The notes beneath the pieces are model-generated. The model saw only the letters and a list, made by a program, of their open reading frames with translations. It made no database searches and was not told where the DNA came from. From Malaciobacter molluscorum LMG 25693 (GTDB lineage: Bacteria; Campylobacterota; Campylobacteria; Campylobacterales; Arcobacteraceae), in the NCBI RefSeq assembly GCF_003544935.1, contig NZ_CP032098.1, positions 2,728,001 through 2,792,000 on the forward strand: DNA of 64,000 nt. The letters are read 5' to 3'. Below are positions 47,577-57,097 of the stretch, piece by piece. A program made the position numbers and the translations under genes. Each line of letters starts with the position of its first letter. Within the stretch, counting starts at the first letter, position 1.

Positions 47577-48674
47577 ATGAAAAAAATAGATTTCCAAGAA
47601 ATAGAGAGAATTAAAGATGAAAAAAGTTCAATAGATGTCTTAGCAGACATCTACTTGTACGCTGTATTAGGTGAACCTGTAAGTGATGATGATATTGAAA
47701 GATTTAAATGGTATGGATTAACTTTACAAAAAAAAGAAAAATCAAATCTCTATTTCACGCTAAAAGTAAAAATTTTAAATGCAAAATTGACAATAAAACA
47801 AATTGATGTCCTTACAAAGATTTCAAAAGAGTTTGCAAATGGAAGTGCAAGATTTGTAGCAAGACAAAATATAGAATTTGATAATATTAAAATTTTTGAT
47901 ATTCCTGCAATTTTTAATCTATTAAATAGTGTAAATTTACACTCAATTTTTGCAAGTGGCCATGTCCCAACAAATATTATGTCTTGTCCTATAAATGGAT
48001 ATAATAAAAATCAAACAACTGATGTTTCAGATATTGTTTTAAAATTAAATAAAGATTTTGAAGGGAATAAAAACTTTTCTAACCTTCCAAATGAATTAAA
48101 AATAATAGTTGATGGTTGTGGTTGTGTAGGACAAAATTGTGAAGATAATGATCTATTTTTTAAAGCAATTAAGAGTTCAAATGGTAAAATTCAATTTAAA
48201 GTTAATGTTAGTGATACAAATGATATAAAAACTATTGGATTTGTAGCACCATCACAAGTTATTCCTCTTGCAAAAGTAGTTGCTAAAATATATAGAGATT
48301 TTGGTAAAAGAGGAGATGAGAAACATTCTAAGCTTGCTTATCTAGTTGAAGATTGGGGTATAGATAAATTTATTTATATTATTCAATCTGAACTTACGTT
48401 TAAAATAAAAGAGTCTTATGACTATATTGATACAAAAAAAGAGTTTGAAAACTACAATGGTATTTTTGAAAGTAATAAAAAAGACTTTAGTTTTCTAGGA
48501 TTTGAATTATCAAATAAAAATATAAACTCAAATGGTTTAGAAAAACTATTTACTATTTTAAAAAGTCATAATGCCACAACAATAAAAATAACTCCAAAAG
48601 AGAATATTATTGTTTTAGATGTTCCAAATATAAATGCAAGTTCTCTTGAAAAAGAATTAAAAAAGAATTTTTAA
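47577..48674 (+). CDS. Truncated sulfite/nitrite reductase-like protein
   Basis: A 365-residue protein aligned by eye with the first two thirds of sulfite reductase hemoprotein (CysI). Residues about 20-110 match the first ferredoxin-like half, 115-270 the first NIR_SIR domain (KIYRDFGKRGDEKHSKL), and 300-365 the second half domain. The final domain, which in CysI carries C-x5-C and C-x3-C for the [4Fe-4S]-siroheme centre, is absent, and only 48 bp separate the stop from the next gene. The protein has Cys137, Cys181, Cys183 and Cys188 in its first NIR_SIR domain instead. The ATG at 47577 is preferred to one at 47544. Function uncertain. Confidence 0.75.
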   Translation: MKKIDFQEIERIKDEKSSIDVLADIYLYAVLGEPVSDDDIERFKWYGLTLQKKEKSNLYFTLKVKILNAKLTIKQIDVLTKISKEFANGSARFVARQNIEFDNIKIFDIPAIFNLLNSVNLHSIFASGHVPTNIMSCPINGYNKNQTTDVSDIVLKLNKDFEGNKNFSNLPNELKIIVDGCGCVGQNCEDNDLFFKAIKSSNGKIQFKVNVSDTNDIKTIGFVAPSQVIPLAKVVAKIYRDFGKRGDEKHSKLAYLVEDWGIDKFIYIIQSELTFKIKESYDYIDTKKEFENYNGIFESNKKDFSFLGFELSNKNINSNGLEKLFTILKSHNATTIKITPKENIIVLDVPNINASSLEKELKKNF

Positions 48675-48722
48675 GTTGATGTTTCTATAACGTGATTAAT
48701 AAATCAAAATAAAAGATGGTTA

Positions 48723-50009
48723 ATGAAAAAAGATCTATTTAGAAAAATACTAGATTCTAAAGATATAAAAAAACATATTATTGGTCAACATAAAAATTTG
48801 TATTTTGATTATACAGCTTCAGGATTAGCATTTGAGCCAATTGAAGCCCGTATTAATGAAGTTTTACAAACATATGCAAATACACACTCAAAAGAAGCTT
48901 CTATGGCAAATACAACCAATAACTATTTTGAAGAAGCAAGAGAAAATCTAAAAAGAATGTTTGAATTAGATGGTGAGTTTACAATCTTACCAAATGGCTG
49001 TGGAGCAACAGCAGCAATAAAACATTTTCAAGAAATTATGGGGATTTATATTCCTCCTGCAACAAAACAAAGATTTAACATACAAGTAGATAAATCTAAA
49101 CTTCCTTTAGTTTTAGTGGGACCATATGAACACCATTCGAATGATGTAAGTTTTAGAGAAGCATTATGTGAAAAGATTAGAATTAATCTTGATAAAAATG
49201 GTCTTGTAGATTTAAATCATTTAGAAGAACTTCTAAAGAAAAATAAACATAGAGAAATTATAGGAAGTTTTTGTATTGCTTCAAATGTTACAGGAATTAT
49301 AAGTGATTATAAAAATATATCAAAATTACTTAGAAAATATAATGCTATTGTTTGTTTTGATGCAGCAGCAAGTTCTCCTTATATGAATGTTCCATGTGAA
49401 TATTATGATGCAATGTTTGTATCTCCTCATAAATTACTTGGAGGTCCTGGAAGTTGTGGTTTATTATTAATTAGAAAAAGTCTAGTTGATAGTAATATAA
49501 GTCCAACATTTGCAGGTGGAGGAACAGTTTTATATGTAAATAAAGATACGCAAGAGTATGATAAAAAAATTGAAAATAGAGAAAATGCTGGGACACCTGG
49601 TATATTACAATTTATAAGAGCATCTTTAGCTTATCAATTAAGAAATGAAATTGGTTTTGAATATATAAAACAAAAAAAAGAAAAACTAACAAAATATTTC
49701 ATAAAACAATTAAAAAGAGTACCAAATATTACAGTTTATGGAAATTTAGAAGCTTCAAATATTGGTATAGTATCTTTTAATATAAAAGATTTAAGTCCTT
49801 ATGATTTATGTGCAAGATTATCAAATATTTTTGGTGTTCAAACAAGAGCTGGTTGTTCTTGTGCAGGTCCATATGGACATGATTTATTAGGAATAGAAAA
49901 AATTGATTTAGCAAATAAGCCAGGTTGGGTAAGAGTATCTATTCATTATACAATGGAAAAAGAAGATATTGATAATCTTCTAACTGCCATAAAAGATAGT
50001 ATCAAATGA
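48723..50009 (+). CDS. Class V aminotransferase / cysteine desulfurase-like protein
   Basis: A 428-residue PLP protein of the class V aminotransferase group. The PLP lysine is in FVSPHKLLGGPGS near residue 238 and a Cys-rich loop TRAGCSCAGPYG near residue 380 resembles the catalytic loop of SufS/NifS-type desulfurases. NYFEEARENLKRMF and LVLVGPYEHHSND are further markers. It closes the sulfur operon, right after the truncated reductase-like gene. A desulfurase or sulfur transfer role is likely, but the exact reaction cannot be fixed. Confidence 0.82.
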   Translation: MKKDLFRKILDSKDIKKHIIGQHKNLYFDYTASGLAFEPIEARINEVLQTYANTHSKEASMANTTNNYFEEARENLKRMFELDGEFTILPNGCGATAAIKHFQEIMGIYIPPATKQRFNIQVDKSKLPLVLVGPYEHHSNDVSFREALCEKIRINLDKNGLVDLNHLEELLKKNKHREIIGSFCIASNVTGIISDYKNISKLLRKYNAIVCFDAAASSPYMNVPCEYYDAMFVSPHKLLGGPGSCGLLLIRKSLVDSNISPTFAGGGTVLYVNKDTQEYDKKIENRENAGTPGILQFIRASLAYQLRNEIGFEYIKQKKEKLTKYFIKQLKRVPNITVYGNLEASNIGIVSFNIKDLSPYDLCARLSNIFGVQTRAGCSCAGPYGHDLLGIEKIDLANKPGWVRVSIHYTMEKEDIDNLLTAIKDSIK

Positions 50010-50019
50010 TACTACCTTT

Positions 50020-52557
50020 TTAAACCTCTTTTATTTTATCTAATATTTCAAATACTTTAATAATATTTGATTCTACTACTTGTGTTTGATTTAATAACTC
50101 TTCATTAGATTTTCCTTCTGCAAATAAATCAACAACTTTTTGTACTTCTTCATGTACTTTTTTATGTAAAGTTTTTAATTCTTGCCATTGTGGTGTTTGA
50201 GCAAAAGTTTCATTATCATTAGCTTTTATCCATTTTCCAAGATCACACTCATGATAGTGCTTTACACTAAATTTATTTCCAAGTTTGCATTTTGCAAACG
50301 AATTATTTTTAAAAATTATATGATCAGATTTTAATTTATTTAAACTAAAAATCATTTGTGGATTAGATATTCTTTTTTTAGATTCTTCATTATAAGAAGT
50401 ATTATTAATTGCATTTGATAAATTTTTTACTAAAAATTTTGTATTTTGAGCCATTGTACTAATTGTAGTTGATAAAGATGCATTTTCTTGTGTTGCTTTA
50501 TCTAAATTATTTACTGTATCATTTATTTGACTTATTGCAGTTTGTTGCTCTTTTGCAGCATCAGCAACTTCTTTAATTAACTCAATTGTTATATTAATAG
50601 TTTCATCTAAGTGGTTATAACCATTTAACATTTTATCTGTAACTTCTTTTCCTTCTTGCGCTTTTAATGTTGCATTTTCTACAATTGCTTTTATTTCCTG
50701 TGCTGCTTGAGCACTTCTACTTGCAAGATTTCTAACTTCTTGTGCAACTACGGCAAATCCTTTTCCAGCTTCACCTGCTGTTGCTGCTTCAACTGCTGCA
50801 TTTAATGAAAGTATATTTGTTTGAAAAGCTATTTGATCTATTACACCTATTGCTTCATTTATTGATATAACTTCTTCATTTAATTTTGTCATTGCATTAA
50901 CTGTTAAATTAGCTAATTTTTTACCCTCTTCATTTGACTTAATTACATCGTTTGTATATACACTCATTTTTTGTGCATTTTCACTACTTTGAAATATCGT
51001 AGAAGTAATCTCTTCTATAGCAGCTGCTGTCTCTTCTAATTGGGCTGCTTGAAGATTTGAAGATTCACTTAGTTTTGTTGATGCAGTTGATAATTCACTT
51101 GAACTTTTTGATAATTTAATATTTGCATCATCAATTAACGCCATAACTTCAGAAATTGTAGATTGAGTTACTTTCACTCCACTTAATAAAGATGCTAAAA
51201 TACCTGTTACTCCTTTTATAGTAGGTACTTCTACATTATATTTTGCATGAGATAACTCTATAAAAGTATCAGATAATATAGATAAATTATTACCCATTTT
51301 TTCTATCATATCATTTATTACATGAATTAATAAAGTAACTTGTTTTGAGCTTGCTTCTTTTTTTATATTATCGTTAAATAATCCTGCATTAACTTTTTCC
51401 ATTACAACTCTTGCTTCATCAATAACCTCTCTATCTTTTTGGATTCCTTCTTCAATACTATCAAGATAAGAGTTAAAACTTTTTACAACATCACCTATTT
51501 CATCATTATTTTTAACCTCTATATGCTTAGCATCAAGATTACTTCCTTTTCTTATATTATCTATTGCTTCTTTTAAATTTTTAATTGGAGTGATAATATT
51601 TTTTTTCATATTTATTAAAGATAAAACAACATTTATTAATAATGATATAAAAAGAATAAGTAAAGAGACAAAAATTATATAAGTAACTTGATTAATTGTC
51701 ATATTTACTATTTCATGTAATCTTGCAATTAATGCTATACCAACAACATTACCTTCAAAATCTTTTATTTGAGTATATGTATATACATATTTACTTGTTA
51801 TATAAATTTTATCATTTAAAAACTTCTGTAAATCTATTTGTTTAGCATCATTTAAAAAATCTTTATTAATAAATTTTTGTGAAATTACATATTTATTTAA
51901 GAAAATTTTATCATCTGGTACTTTTGATACTAAAAGAGATTTATCCATCAAAAGTAAAAAAGCATCTTTATTTTTATCAAATGCTTTTGCAACAGAATTA
52001 ATACCTTGCATAAATTCTAAAGAACCTAGATGTTCATTATTTTGTTCATTAATAATAGGAACAACAGATCTTATACTTAATCCTGCTTTCCCTACTTCAA
52101 AAGTATTAATGCTTTTTAGGTTTTTATTAACAGATACAACACTTTTTCTAAAAGAACTCAAATCATCTCCAAATTTATCAAGTTTCCAACTTCTTAAAAA
52201 AGAGTGATTATCTTTAGTATGAATATGCACTTTGATGTTTTTAAAAGGTGTGTTATTTTTCATATTTAAAGATAAATTTGCTAATGATTTGATTGCAAGT
52301 TCTCTATTATTATCTATTAATGCTTGTTTAATTGATTGATCATTTGCTATTGATATTGCATTAGATATTCCCACATTAAATTTATTTTTAATTCTATTTA
52401 TAGCAAGATTCTGTAAATCTTTTTCCAATTCAACATATACATCTTCAGTTAAGTTATTTTTGTAATTATTTAGAATAAAATAACCGACTCCCATTATGAC
52501 TATTGTAAATAACAATGATAATAAAGTTATTTTTTTTGATATAGTAAAATTTTTCAT
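50020..52557 (-). CDS. Methyl-accepting chemotaxis protein with C-terminal CZB domain
   Basis: An 845-residue receptor. A first helix (residues 8-28) and a second near 290-315 bracket a large periplasmic sensor of Cache-like size. A HAMP domain follows (about 316-368), then a methyl-accepting signalling domain with the hairpin tip [20 protein letters not shown] and neighbouring coiled coil. The C-terminus has a CZB zinc-binding domain: [10 protein letters not shown] provides the His and Cys, and a later HKKVHEEV gives the remaining His. CZB domains sense zinc or hypochlorous acid through the Cys. Ligand of the periplasmic part is unknown. Transcribed alone, convergent to the class V gene. Confidence 0.9.
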   Translation of the reverse strand: MKNFTISKKITLLSLLFTIVIMGVGYFILNNYKNNLTEDVYVELEKDLQNLAINRIKNKFNVGISNAISIANDQSIKQALIDNNRELAIKSLANLSLNMKNNTPFKNIKVHIHTKDNHSFLRSWKLDKFGDDLSSFRKSVVSVNKNLKSINTFEVGKAGLSIRSVVPIINEQNNEHLGSLEFMQGINSVAKAFDKNKDAFLLLMDKSLLVSKVPDDKIFLNKYVISQKFINKDFLNDAKQIDLQKFLNDKIYITSKYVYTYTQIKDFEGNVVGIALIARLHEIVNMTINQVTYIIFVSLLILFISLLINVVLSLINMKKNIITPIKNLKEAIDNIRKGSNLDAKHIEVKNNDEIGDVVKSFNSYLDSIEEGIQKDREVIDEARVVMEKVNAGLFNDNIKKEASSKQVTLLIHVINDMIEKMGNNLSILSDTFIELSHAKYNVEVPTIKGVTGILASLLSGVKVTQSTISEVMALIDDANIKLSKSSSELSTASTKLSESSNLQAAQLEETAAAIEEITSTIFQSSENAQKMSVYTNDVIKSNEEGKKLANLTVNAMTKLNEEVISINEAIGVIDQIAFQTNILSLNAAVEAATAGEAGKGFAVVAQEVRNLASRSAQAAQEIKAIVENATLKAQEGKEVTDKMLNGYNHLDETINITIELIKEVADAAKEQQTAISQINDTVNNLDKATQENASLSTTISTMAQNTKFLVKNLSNAINNTSYNEESKKRISNPQMIFSLNKLKSDHIIFKNNSFAKCKLGNKFSVKHYHECDLGKWIKANDNETFAQTPQWQELKTLHKKVHEEVQKVVDLFAEGKSNEELLNQTQVVESNIIKVFEILDKIKEV

Positions 52558-52726
52558 CTTTTGCCTTCCCTAGTTAAGATTATAAATTATATTTAAATTA
52601 ATATAAAAATTTTATTTATATTTAATTATTTATTTATATATTATTCATAAAAAATATACATATTAATTATTTTTTAATTTTATTGTTCATTCATAATTTA
52701 TTTATCTTAATATACTATAATATATT

Positions 52727-53851
52727 ATGAGATTTTTAATTTTTATTTCAATTTTTATTATTGTTTTTGCGCTTATGAGTATTTATATTTCAAAAAGATT
52801 TATAAAAAAACTACATTTTAAAAAAGTTTATAAAAATTATTTAAACTATTTCTTGATTATAAACCTAATTGGAGTTTTTTGTTATTTTCTATTTAGAAGA
52901 TACCCTTTAATACCAAATGAAATATATTTTTTACTTAGTATTCCAATAGGGATAATTTTTCTTCTATTTTCTACGACAATAATATATGATCTAACTTCAC
53001 TTGTTGTAAATAAAACAGTAAAAGATAATTCAAGACGAGATTTTCTAAAAAAAACACTTGATTTTAGTGCAGTTGCAATTGCAGCGGGAATAAATTCAAA
53101 AGCAATCTACAATGCTAAACATGCACAACTTGAAAAAGTAAATATAAAACTAAATAAATTAAAACAAAAATATAATATTGTTCAAATAAGTGATATACAT
53201 ATTGGTGGATTGATTGATAAAGAATTTATTTCATCAATGGTTGAAAAAATAAATAGTTTAAATACTGATGCAATTGTTATAACAGGAGATTTAGTAGATA
53301 CAAATCTAAAATTTGCAAAACCTGCATTAGAAGAATTAAAACATTTAAATAGCAAATATGGAACATACTTTATAGTTGGTAACCATGAGTATTTTCATGG
53401 AGTAGATAAAATAATTTCATATGTTAAAACATTAAATATTACTGTTTTAGAAAATAGTAATACTTATATTGGGAATAAAAATAATGGATTTAATCTTGCT
53501 GGAGTATATGATAGATTTGGAGAAAGATTTGGTTCTTATAAACCTGATATAAAAGCTTCACTAAAAAATATAGATATAACCTCTCCTACTGTTCTTTTAG
53601 CCCATCAACCAAAATATATTGAAGAAATAGATACAACAAATATAGACTTAATATTAAGTGGACATACACATGGAGGACAAATAGTACCTTTTAATTTACT
53701 TGTGAAACTTCAACAGCCATATATAAAAGGCTTACACCAACACAATAAAAATACTCAAATTTATGTTAATAAAGGTACAGGATTTTGGGGACCTCCTATG
53801 AGACTTGGTTCCAGTGCAGAAATTACATATATAAATTTACTTCCATATTGA
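52727..53851 (+). CDS. Membrane-anchored metallophosphoesterase (YkuE/YaeI-like)
   Basis: A 374-residue protein with three membrane helices in the first 100 residues (about 2-22, 36-54 and 66-90), a twin-arginine-like segment RRDFLKKTLDFSAVAIAAG near residue 102, and a calcineurin-like domain: VQISDIHIGG, ITGDLVDT, VGNHEYFHG, LLAHQPKYI and LSGHTHGGQI. Relatives YaeI and YkuE act on phospholipids or lipid A-type phosphates at the membrane face. It is a paralogue of the shorter protein encoded at 62269, sharing the block HTHGGQI-PF-LVKL-QP and VNKG-G-WG. Confidence 0.85.
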   Translation: MRFLIFISIFIIVFALMSIYISKRFIKKLHFKKVYKNYLNYFLIINLIGVFCYFLFRRYPLIPNEIYFLLSIPIGIIFLLFSTTIIYDLTSLVVNKTVKDNSRRDFLKKTLDFSAVAIAAGINSKAIYNAKHAQLEKVNIKLNKLKQKYNIVQISDIHIGGLIDKEFISSMVEKINSLNTDAIVITGDLVDTNLKFAKPALEELKHLNSKYGTYFIVGNHEYFHGVDKIISYVKTLNITVLENSNTYIGNKNNGFNLAGVYDRFGERFGSYKPDIKASLKNIDITSPTVLLAHQPKYIEEIDTTNIDLILSGHTHGGQIVPFNLLVKLQQPYIKGLHQHNKNTQIYVNKGTGFWGPPMRLGSSAEITYINLLPY

Positions 53852-53908
53852 TTTCTGTCATTGTTTTTTTTATTCTAAACTTATAAAATATAACAAAAAG
53901 AATTTATA

Positions 53909-54256
53909 ATGACAGAAAAAAAATTTGAAACAGAAATTGATACTCTTAAAAAGTTTTATGAATATTATTGTAAAGATAAACATGATAATCTAAAAAAAAA
54001 TGTTGTAAAATTTTCATACAATAATAAAAATTATAATATGCAATTATTATTATGTGATGAGTGTATTAATAATATAAAATACTCATTTGAGAGATTACAA
54101 GAGTGTAAACATGAAATAAAACCAAGATGTAGAAATTGTTCTCAACCTTGTTATGATAAAACACATTGGAAAAATACTGCAAAAGTTATGAAATATAGTG
54201 CTATTAGATTAGGATTATCTTCAATAAAACAGAAAGTAAAAAATATATTCAAGTAA
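53909..54256 (+). CDS. Nitrous oxide-stimulated promoter family-like protein
   Basis: A 115-residue cysteine-rich protein. The arrangement LLCDECINNIKYSFERLQEC then CRNCSQPCYDKTHWKNTAKV matches the small family named after a promoter stimulated by nitrous oxide. Cys pairs suggest zinc or iron-sulfur binding; the function is unknown. A charged N-terminus (TEKKFETEIDTLKKFYEYYC) precedes them. It stands between the phosphoesterase gene and a convergent hairpin before hsp20. Confidence 0.7.
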   Translation: MTEKKFETEIDTLKKFYEYYCKDKHDNLKKNVVKFSYNNKNYNMQLLLCDECINNIKYSFERLQECKHEIKPRCRNCSQPCYDKTHWKNTAKVMKYSAIRLGLSSIKQKVKNIFK

Positions 54257-54275
54257 AGTAAAACTTTACTTGAAT
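54247..54275. terminator. Convergent stem-loop before hsp20
   Basis: Perfect 13-bp arms ATTCAAGTAAAGT and ACTTTACTTGAAT with an AAA loop overlap the stop of the cysteine-rich protein gene and lie 50 bp from the hsp20 stop. It may serve both directions. Confidence 0.65.
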
Positions 54276-54324
54276 AACTCAAAAATTAAGTGCTATAAAA
54301 ATAAGTATTTTCTAATTATTCTTT

Positions 54325-54732
54325 TTATTTAATTTGAATAATTTTTTTGTGCTTTTCTTCTGCTAATTTTGGAACTATTATTTCTAATACTCCATTTTCA
54401 TAATTAGCATCAATATTTTCAATATCTGCATTTTCTGGTAAAGTAAAGCCTCTACTAAACTTACCAAATGATGTTTCAACTTTATAATAGTCTTCTTCTT
54501 TTATCTCTTCTTTTGTTTTTCTTTCACCTGAGATTGTTAATACATCTTTATGAATATCAACTTTTATATTCTCTTTTTTTACACCTGGTAAATCAACATC
54601 AATGTGATATGCAAATTCACCTTCTCTTGTATTTACCATAGGAACAAATCCACTTACACCTTCATTTGTTTTATATAATCGTTTTTCAAAGTCAGCAAGA
54701 TCTTTAAATGGATCAAATTTTGTAAGTAACAT
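54325..54732 (-). CDS. Small heat shock protein (Hsp20/alpha-crystallin)
   Basis: A 135-residue Hsp20. The alpha-crystallin domain spans about residues 35-130, with YHIDVDLPGVKKENIKVDI, LTISGERKTKEE and ENGVLEIIVPKL; the last includes the I-x-V type tail used in oligomer contacts. It holds unfolding proteins in a refoldable state during heat stress. A consensus promoter and two CIRCE elements lie directly upstream, so repression by HrcA is expected. RBS AAAGGAGA precedes the ATG. Confidence 0.93.
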   Translation of the reverse strand: MLLTKFDPFKDLADFEKRLYKTNEGVSGFVPMVNTREGEFAYHIDVDLPGVKKENIKVDIHKDVLTISGERKTKEEIKEEDYYKVETSFGKFSRGFTLPENADIENIDANYENGVLEIIVPKLAEEKHKKIIQIK

Positions 54733-54757
54733 AATCGTCTCCTTTATAATTATAAAT

Positions 54758-54780
54758 ACTTGATGTATTTTCTATCAAGT
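54758..54780 (-). promoter_or_regulatory. Hairpin in the hsp20 5' untranslated region
   Basis: On the minus strand ACTTGAT and ATCAAGT pair around a nine-base loop starting at the predicted +1. It does not cover the RBS, so a stability role is more likely than a classic thermosensor. Confidence 0.45.
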
Positions 54781-54816
54781 TGCTGTAATTATAACAAATA
54801 TTTTAGCACTTGTCAA
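54781..54816 (-). promoter_or_regulatory. Consensus sigma-70 promoter of hsp20
   Basis: TTGACA (54811-54816) and TATAAT (54788-54793) are separated by exactly 17 bp. The first CIRCE element covers the -35 box and the spacer. Confidence 0.9.
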
Positions 54817-54829
54817 CACTAAGTGCTAA
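54803..54829 (-). promoter_or_regulatory. CIRCE element 1 (HrcA operator)
   Basis: TTAGCACTT-N9-AAGTGCTAA, a perfect inverted repeat that differs from the classic CIRCE (TTAGCACTC-N9-GAGTGCTAA) at one matched pair. It overlaps the hsp20 -35. Confidence 0.92.
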
Positions 54830-54834
54830 AATAT

Positions 54835-54861
54835 TTAGCAGTTTTTATATACAAGTGCTAA
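54835..54861 (-). promoter_or_regulatory. CIRCE element 2 (HrcA operator)
   Basis: TTAGCAGTT-N9-AAGTGCTAA, with one arm substitution, lies 32 bp from CIRCE 1 measured start to start, five bases beyond it. It is upstream of the -35 and next to the stop codon of the small ORF at 54865. Confidence 0.85.
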
Positions 54862-54864
54862 TAT

Positions 54865-54957
54865 TTAATTTGCTATTACTAAAAATGTTGCACTTATTGT
54901 TACTAAATATATTGTTAAAACAATTAAATAATCTTTTTTATTTGTATTAATTTTCAT
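54865..54957 (-). CDS. Unannotated 30-residue hydrophobic peptide
   Basis: An ATG at 54957 opens 30 codons ending TAA at 54865. A near-perfect RBS (AAGGAG, spaced six bases) precedes it. The peptide has a charged start (MKINTNKKDY) and then one uninterrupted membrane helix (LIVLTIYLVTISATFLVIAN). It lies just upstream of the hsp20 operators on the same strand. It does not match a family I know. Possibilities are a small inner membrane protein or a type I toxin-like peptide; its leader is structured (see 54968-55023). Confidence 0.55.
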   Translation of the reverse strand: MKINTNKKDYLIVLTIYLVTISATFLVIAN

Positions 54958-54967
54958 TTCTTTCTCC

Positions 54968-55023
54968 TTGTCATAGGAGAAAAAAATCTCCCATATTAAT
55001 ATTTTAAATTTATCCTATGACAA
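54968..55023 (-). promoter_or_regulatory. Structured leader of the 30-residue ORF
   Basis: Arms TTGTCATAGGAGAAA (54968-54982, plus strand) and TTTATCCTATGACAA (55009-55023) pair at 14 of 15 positions across a 26-base loop. The right end of the hairpin overlaps the first bases of the ORF's RBS. An inner GGAGA/TCTCC pairing can compete with it. Confidence 0.6.
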
Positions 55024-55055
55024 TCAGTCATATGTGTTCTTTCCCATTTTTTAGA

Positions 55056-55095
55056 TATAAAAAAAGGGAAAGAGCTAAAAAACTCTTTCCCTTTT
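55056..55095 (-). terminator. Terminator of typA
   Basis: Arms AAAAGGGAAAGAG (55062-55074) and CTCTTTCCCTTTT (55083-55095) form a 13-bp stem with T-rich sequence after it on the minus strand, about 20 bp after the typA stop. Confidence 0.88.
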
Positions 55096-55114
55096 AAATA
55101 GATTTTTCTATTTA

Positions 55115-56929
55115 CTAAGCGTATTTAGTCTTTTTAGCTGTTCTTTTTCTTGCTGTTGGATCAAGCTCTCTTTTTCTAACTCTAATTGAGACAGGAGTTA
55201 CTTCAACAAGCTCATCATCTTCAATCCACTCTAATGCATTTTCTAACGACATTTTTCTTGGTGGTACAAGTTTAATTGCTTCATCTGCACCAGAAGATCT
55301 AACGTTTGATTGTTGTTTCCCTTTAATAGGATTAACATCTAAATCATTAGATTTTGCATGCTCACCAATTACCATACCAGCGTAAACTTTGTCTTGAGGT
55401 TTGATAAACATACTACCTCTATCTTGTAAATTGAATAGAGAATAACCTAATGCTTCACCATTTTCCATAGAAACTAATGCACCATATTTTCTACTTTCAA
55501 CTGTTCCAGAATATGGCCTAAACTCTAAGAAAGAGTGATTCATAACACCCTCACCTTTTGTTTCAGTTAAAAACTCAGTTCTAATACCAATTAAACCTCT
55601 TGCAGGAATTTCAAATTCTAATCTTGTAGAACCTTCACCCATTGGTACCATATTTGTCATATTTGCTTTTCTTTTTCCAAGCTTTTCAATAATTGTACCA
55701 GAATACTCATCAGGTGTGTCAATTACTAAGTGCTCAAATGGCTCAAGTTTTACACCATTTTCTTCTTTAATAATTACTTCTGGTCTTCCAATTGAGAATT
55801 CAAAACCTTCTCTTCTCATATTTTCAGCAAGAATAGTAATTTGAAGTTCACCTCTTCCGTTTACTTTAAACTTACCTTCACCAAATTGCTCATAATTCAT
55901 AGCAATATTAGTGTTCATTTCAGCTTTTAATCTTTCATCAATTTTATTAGAAGTTACATATTTACCTTCAGTACCTGCTAATGGTGAATCATTAACAGCA
56001 AATGTAACTGAAAGTGTTGGTTCTTCAATATGCATAGGATCAAGTGGCATTGGGTTGTTTAAATCACATAAACTATCACCAACATCAATTGCTTCAAACC
56101 CTGCAACAGCACAAATATCACCAGATTCTACTGTTTTAACTTCAATTCTTTCAAGTCCTTTAAAACCAATAAGTTTTGTAACTCTACCTTTAATTTTTTC
56201 ACCATTTGCTTTACAAAGCATAACAGTTTCACCTTGAGAGATAGTTCCATTAAAAATTCTTGCAATACCAATTTTTCCAATAAAGTTATCATAATCTAAA
56301 GTAAATACTTGAAGCTGTAAACCATTTTCATCAGTTCCATTTGGTTTTGGAACCTCTTTTAAGATTGTTTCTAATAAAGGTTTTACATCTTTCTTTTCAT
56401 CTTCTAAATCTAAAATCGCATAACCATCTTTTGCTGCTGCATAAACTACTGGGAATTCTAGTTGTTCTTCAGTTGCATCCATTTGTGCAAAAAGATCAAA
56501 TACTTCATCAACAACTCTATCTGGATCTCCAGCAGGTTTATCAATTTTATTTACAACTACAATTGGTCTATGACCTAATGATAATGCTTTTTTTACAACG
56601 AATTTAGTTTGAGGCATAACACCTTCTTGTGCATCTACAAGAAGTAAAACAGAATCAACCATTTTTAAAACCCTCTCAACTTCACCACCAAAATCGGCGT
56701 GACCTGGAGTATCAATAATGTTAATTCTTACACCTTCATAATCAATTGCAGTGTTTTTTGAAAGAATAGTAATTCCTCTTTCTTTTTCAATATCATTACT
56801 ATCCATAACTCTTTCATCAACTGCTTGATGAGCAGAAAAAGTTCCTGATTGTTTTAGTAATTCATCTACTAATGTTGTTTTACCGTGGTCAACGTGTGCG
56901 ATTACGGCAATATTTCTAATATCTCTCAT
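55115..56929 (-). CDS. typA: Ribosome-associated GTPase TypA/BipA
   Basis: A 604-residue translational GTPase. G motifs are [15 protein letters not shown] near the start, [29 protein letters not shown] and [16 protein letters not shown]-like domains II, III and V follow, and the C-terminal region ends in the basic [11 protein letters not shown]. BipA aids ribosome assembly and stress growth at low temperature. Length is standard. Confidence 0.96.
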   Translation of the reverse strand: MRDIRNIAVIAHVDHGKTTLVDELLKQSGTFSAHQAVDERVMDSNDIEKERGITILSKNTAIDYEGVRINIIDTPGHADFGGEVERVLKMVDSVLLLVDAQEGVMPQTKFVVKKALSLGHRPIVVVNKIDKPAGDPDRVVDEVFDLFAQMDATEEQLEFPVVYAAAKDGYAILDLEDEKKDVKPLLETILKEVPKPNGTDENGLQLQVFTLDYDNFIGKIGIARIFNGTISQGETVMLCKANGEKIKGRVTKLIGFKGLERIEVKTVESGDICAVAGFEAIDVGDSLCDLNNPMPLDPMHIEEPTLSVTFAVNDSPLAGTEGKYVTSNKIDERLKAEMNTNIAMNYEQFGEGKFKVNGRGELQITILAENMRREGFEFSIGRPEVIIKEENGVKLEPFEHLVIDTPDEYSGTIIEKLGKRKANMTNMVPMGEGSTRLEFEIPARGLIGIRTEFLTETKGEGVMNHSFLEFRPYSGTVESRKYGALVSMENGEALGYSLFNLQDRGSMFIKPQDKVYAGMVIGEHAKSNDLDVNPIKGKQQSNVRSSGADEAIKLVPPRKMSLENALEWIEDDELVEVTPVSIRVRKRELDPTARKRTAKKTKYA

Positions 56930-56957
56930 TTACTCTCTTTAAAGTTAAATTTTCGCG

Positions 56958-56963
56958 ATTATA
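56958..56963 (-). promoter_or_regulatory. typA promoter -10 box
   Basis: A TATAAT box on the minus strand lies about 30 bp before the typA start, without a clear -35 at the proper distance. Confidence 0.45.
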
Positions 56964-57028
56964 CTAAAAATTAACTTAAATTGTGTGTAAACAATGCAAT
57001 TAACATTAAGAAAGAAATATGAATTTTT

Positions 57029-57072
57029 ATTCATTTTTAATTCATAAACAATTCATACAAGTAAGTTATATT
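57029..57072 (+). promoter_or_regulatory. Three ATTCAT repeats and promoter of the ABC/oxidase cluster
   Basis: ATTCAT occurs at 57029, 57040 and 57051, exactly 11 bp apart, followed by a possible -10 TATATT at 57067-57072. Direct repeats spaced by one helix turn are the normal sites of OmpR-type response regulators. The repeats lie over the -35 region. Confidence 0.7.
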
Positions 57073-57097
57073 TCATTAAAAAATAAAAGGATTTTAT

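Noticed and set aside
52643-52694. ATTCAT words upstream of the 52727 phosphoesterase as part of the two-component regulon
   Set aside because: They are not spaced by 11 bp (46 bp apart, plus an overlapping GTTCATTCAT), so they do not match the pattern seen at 57029 and 62991.
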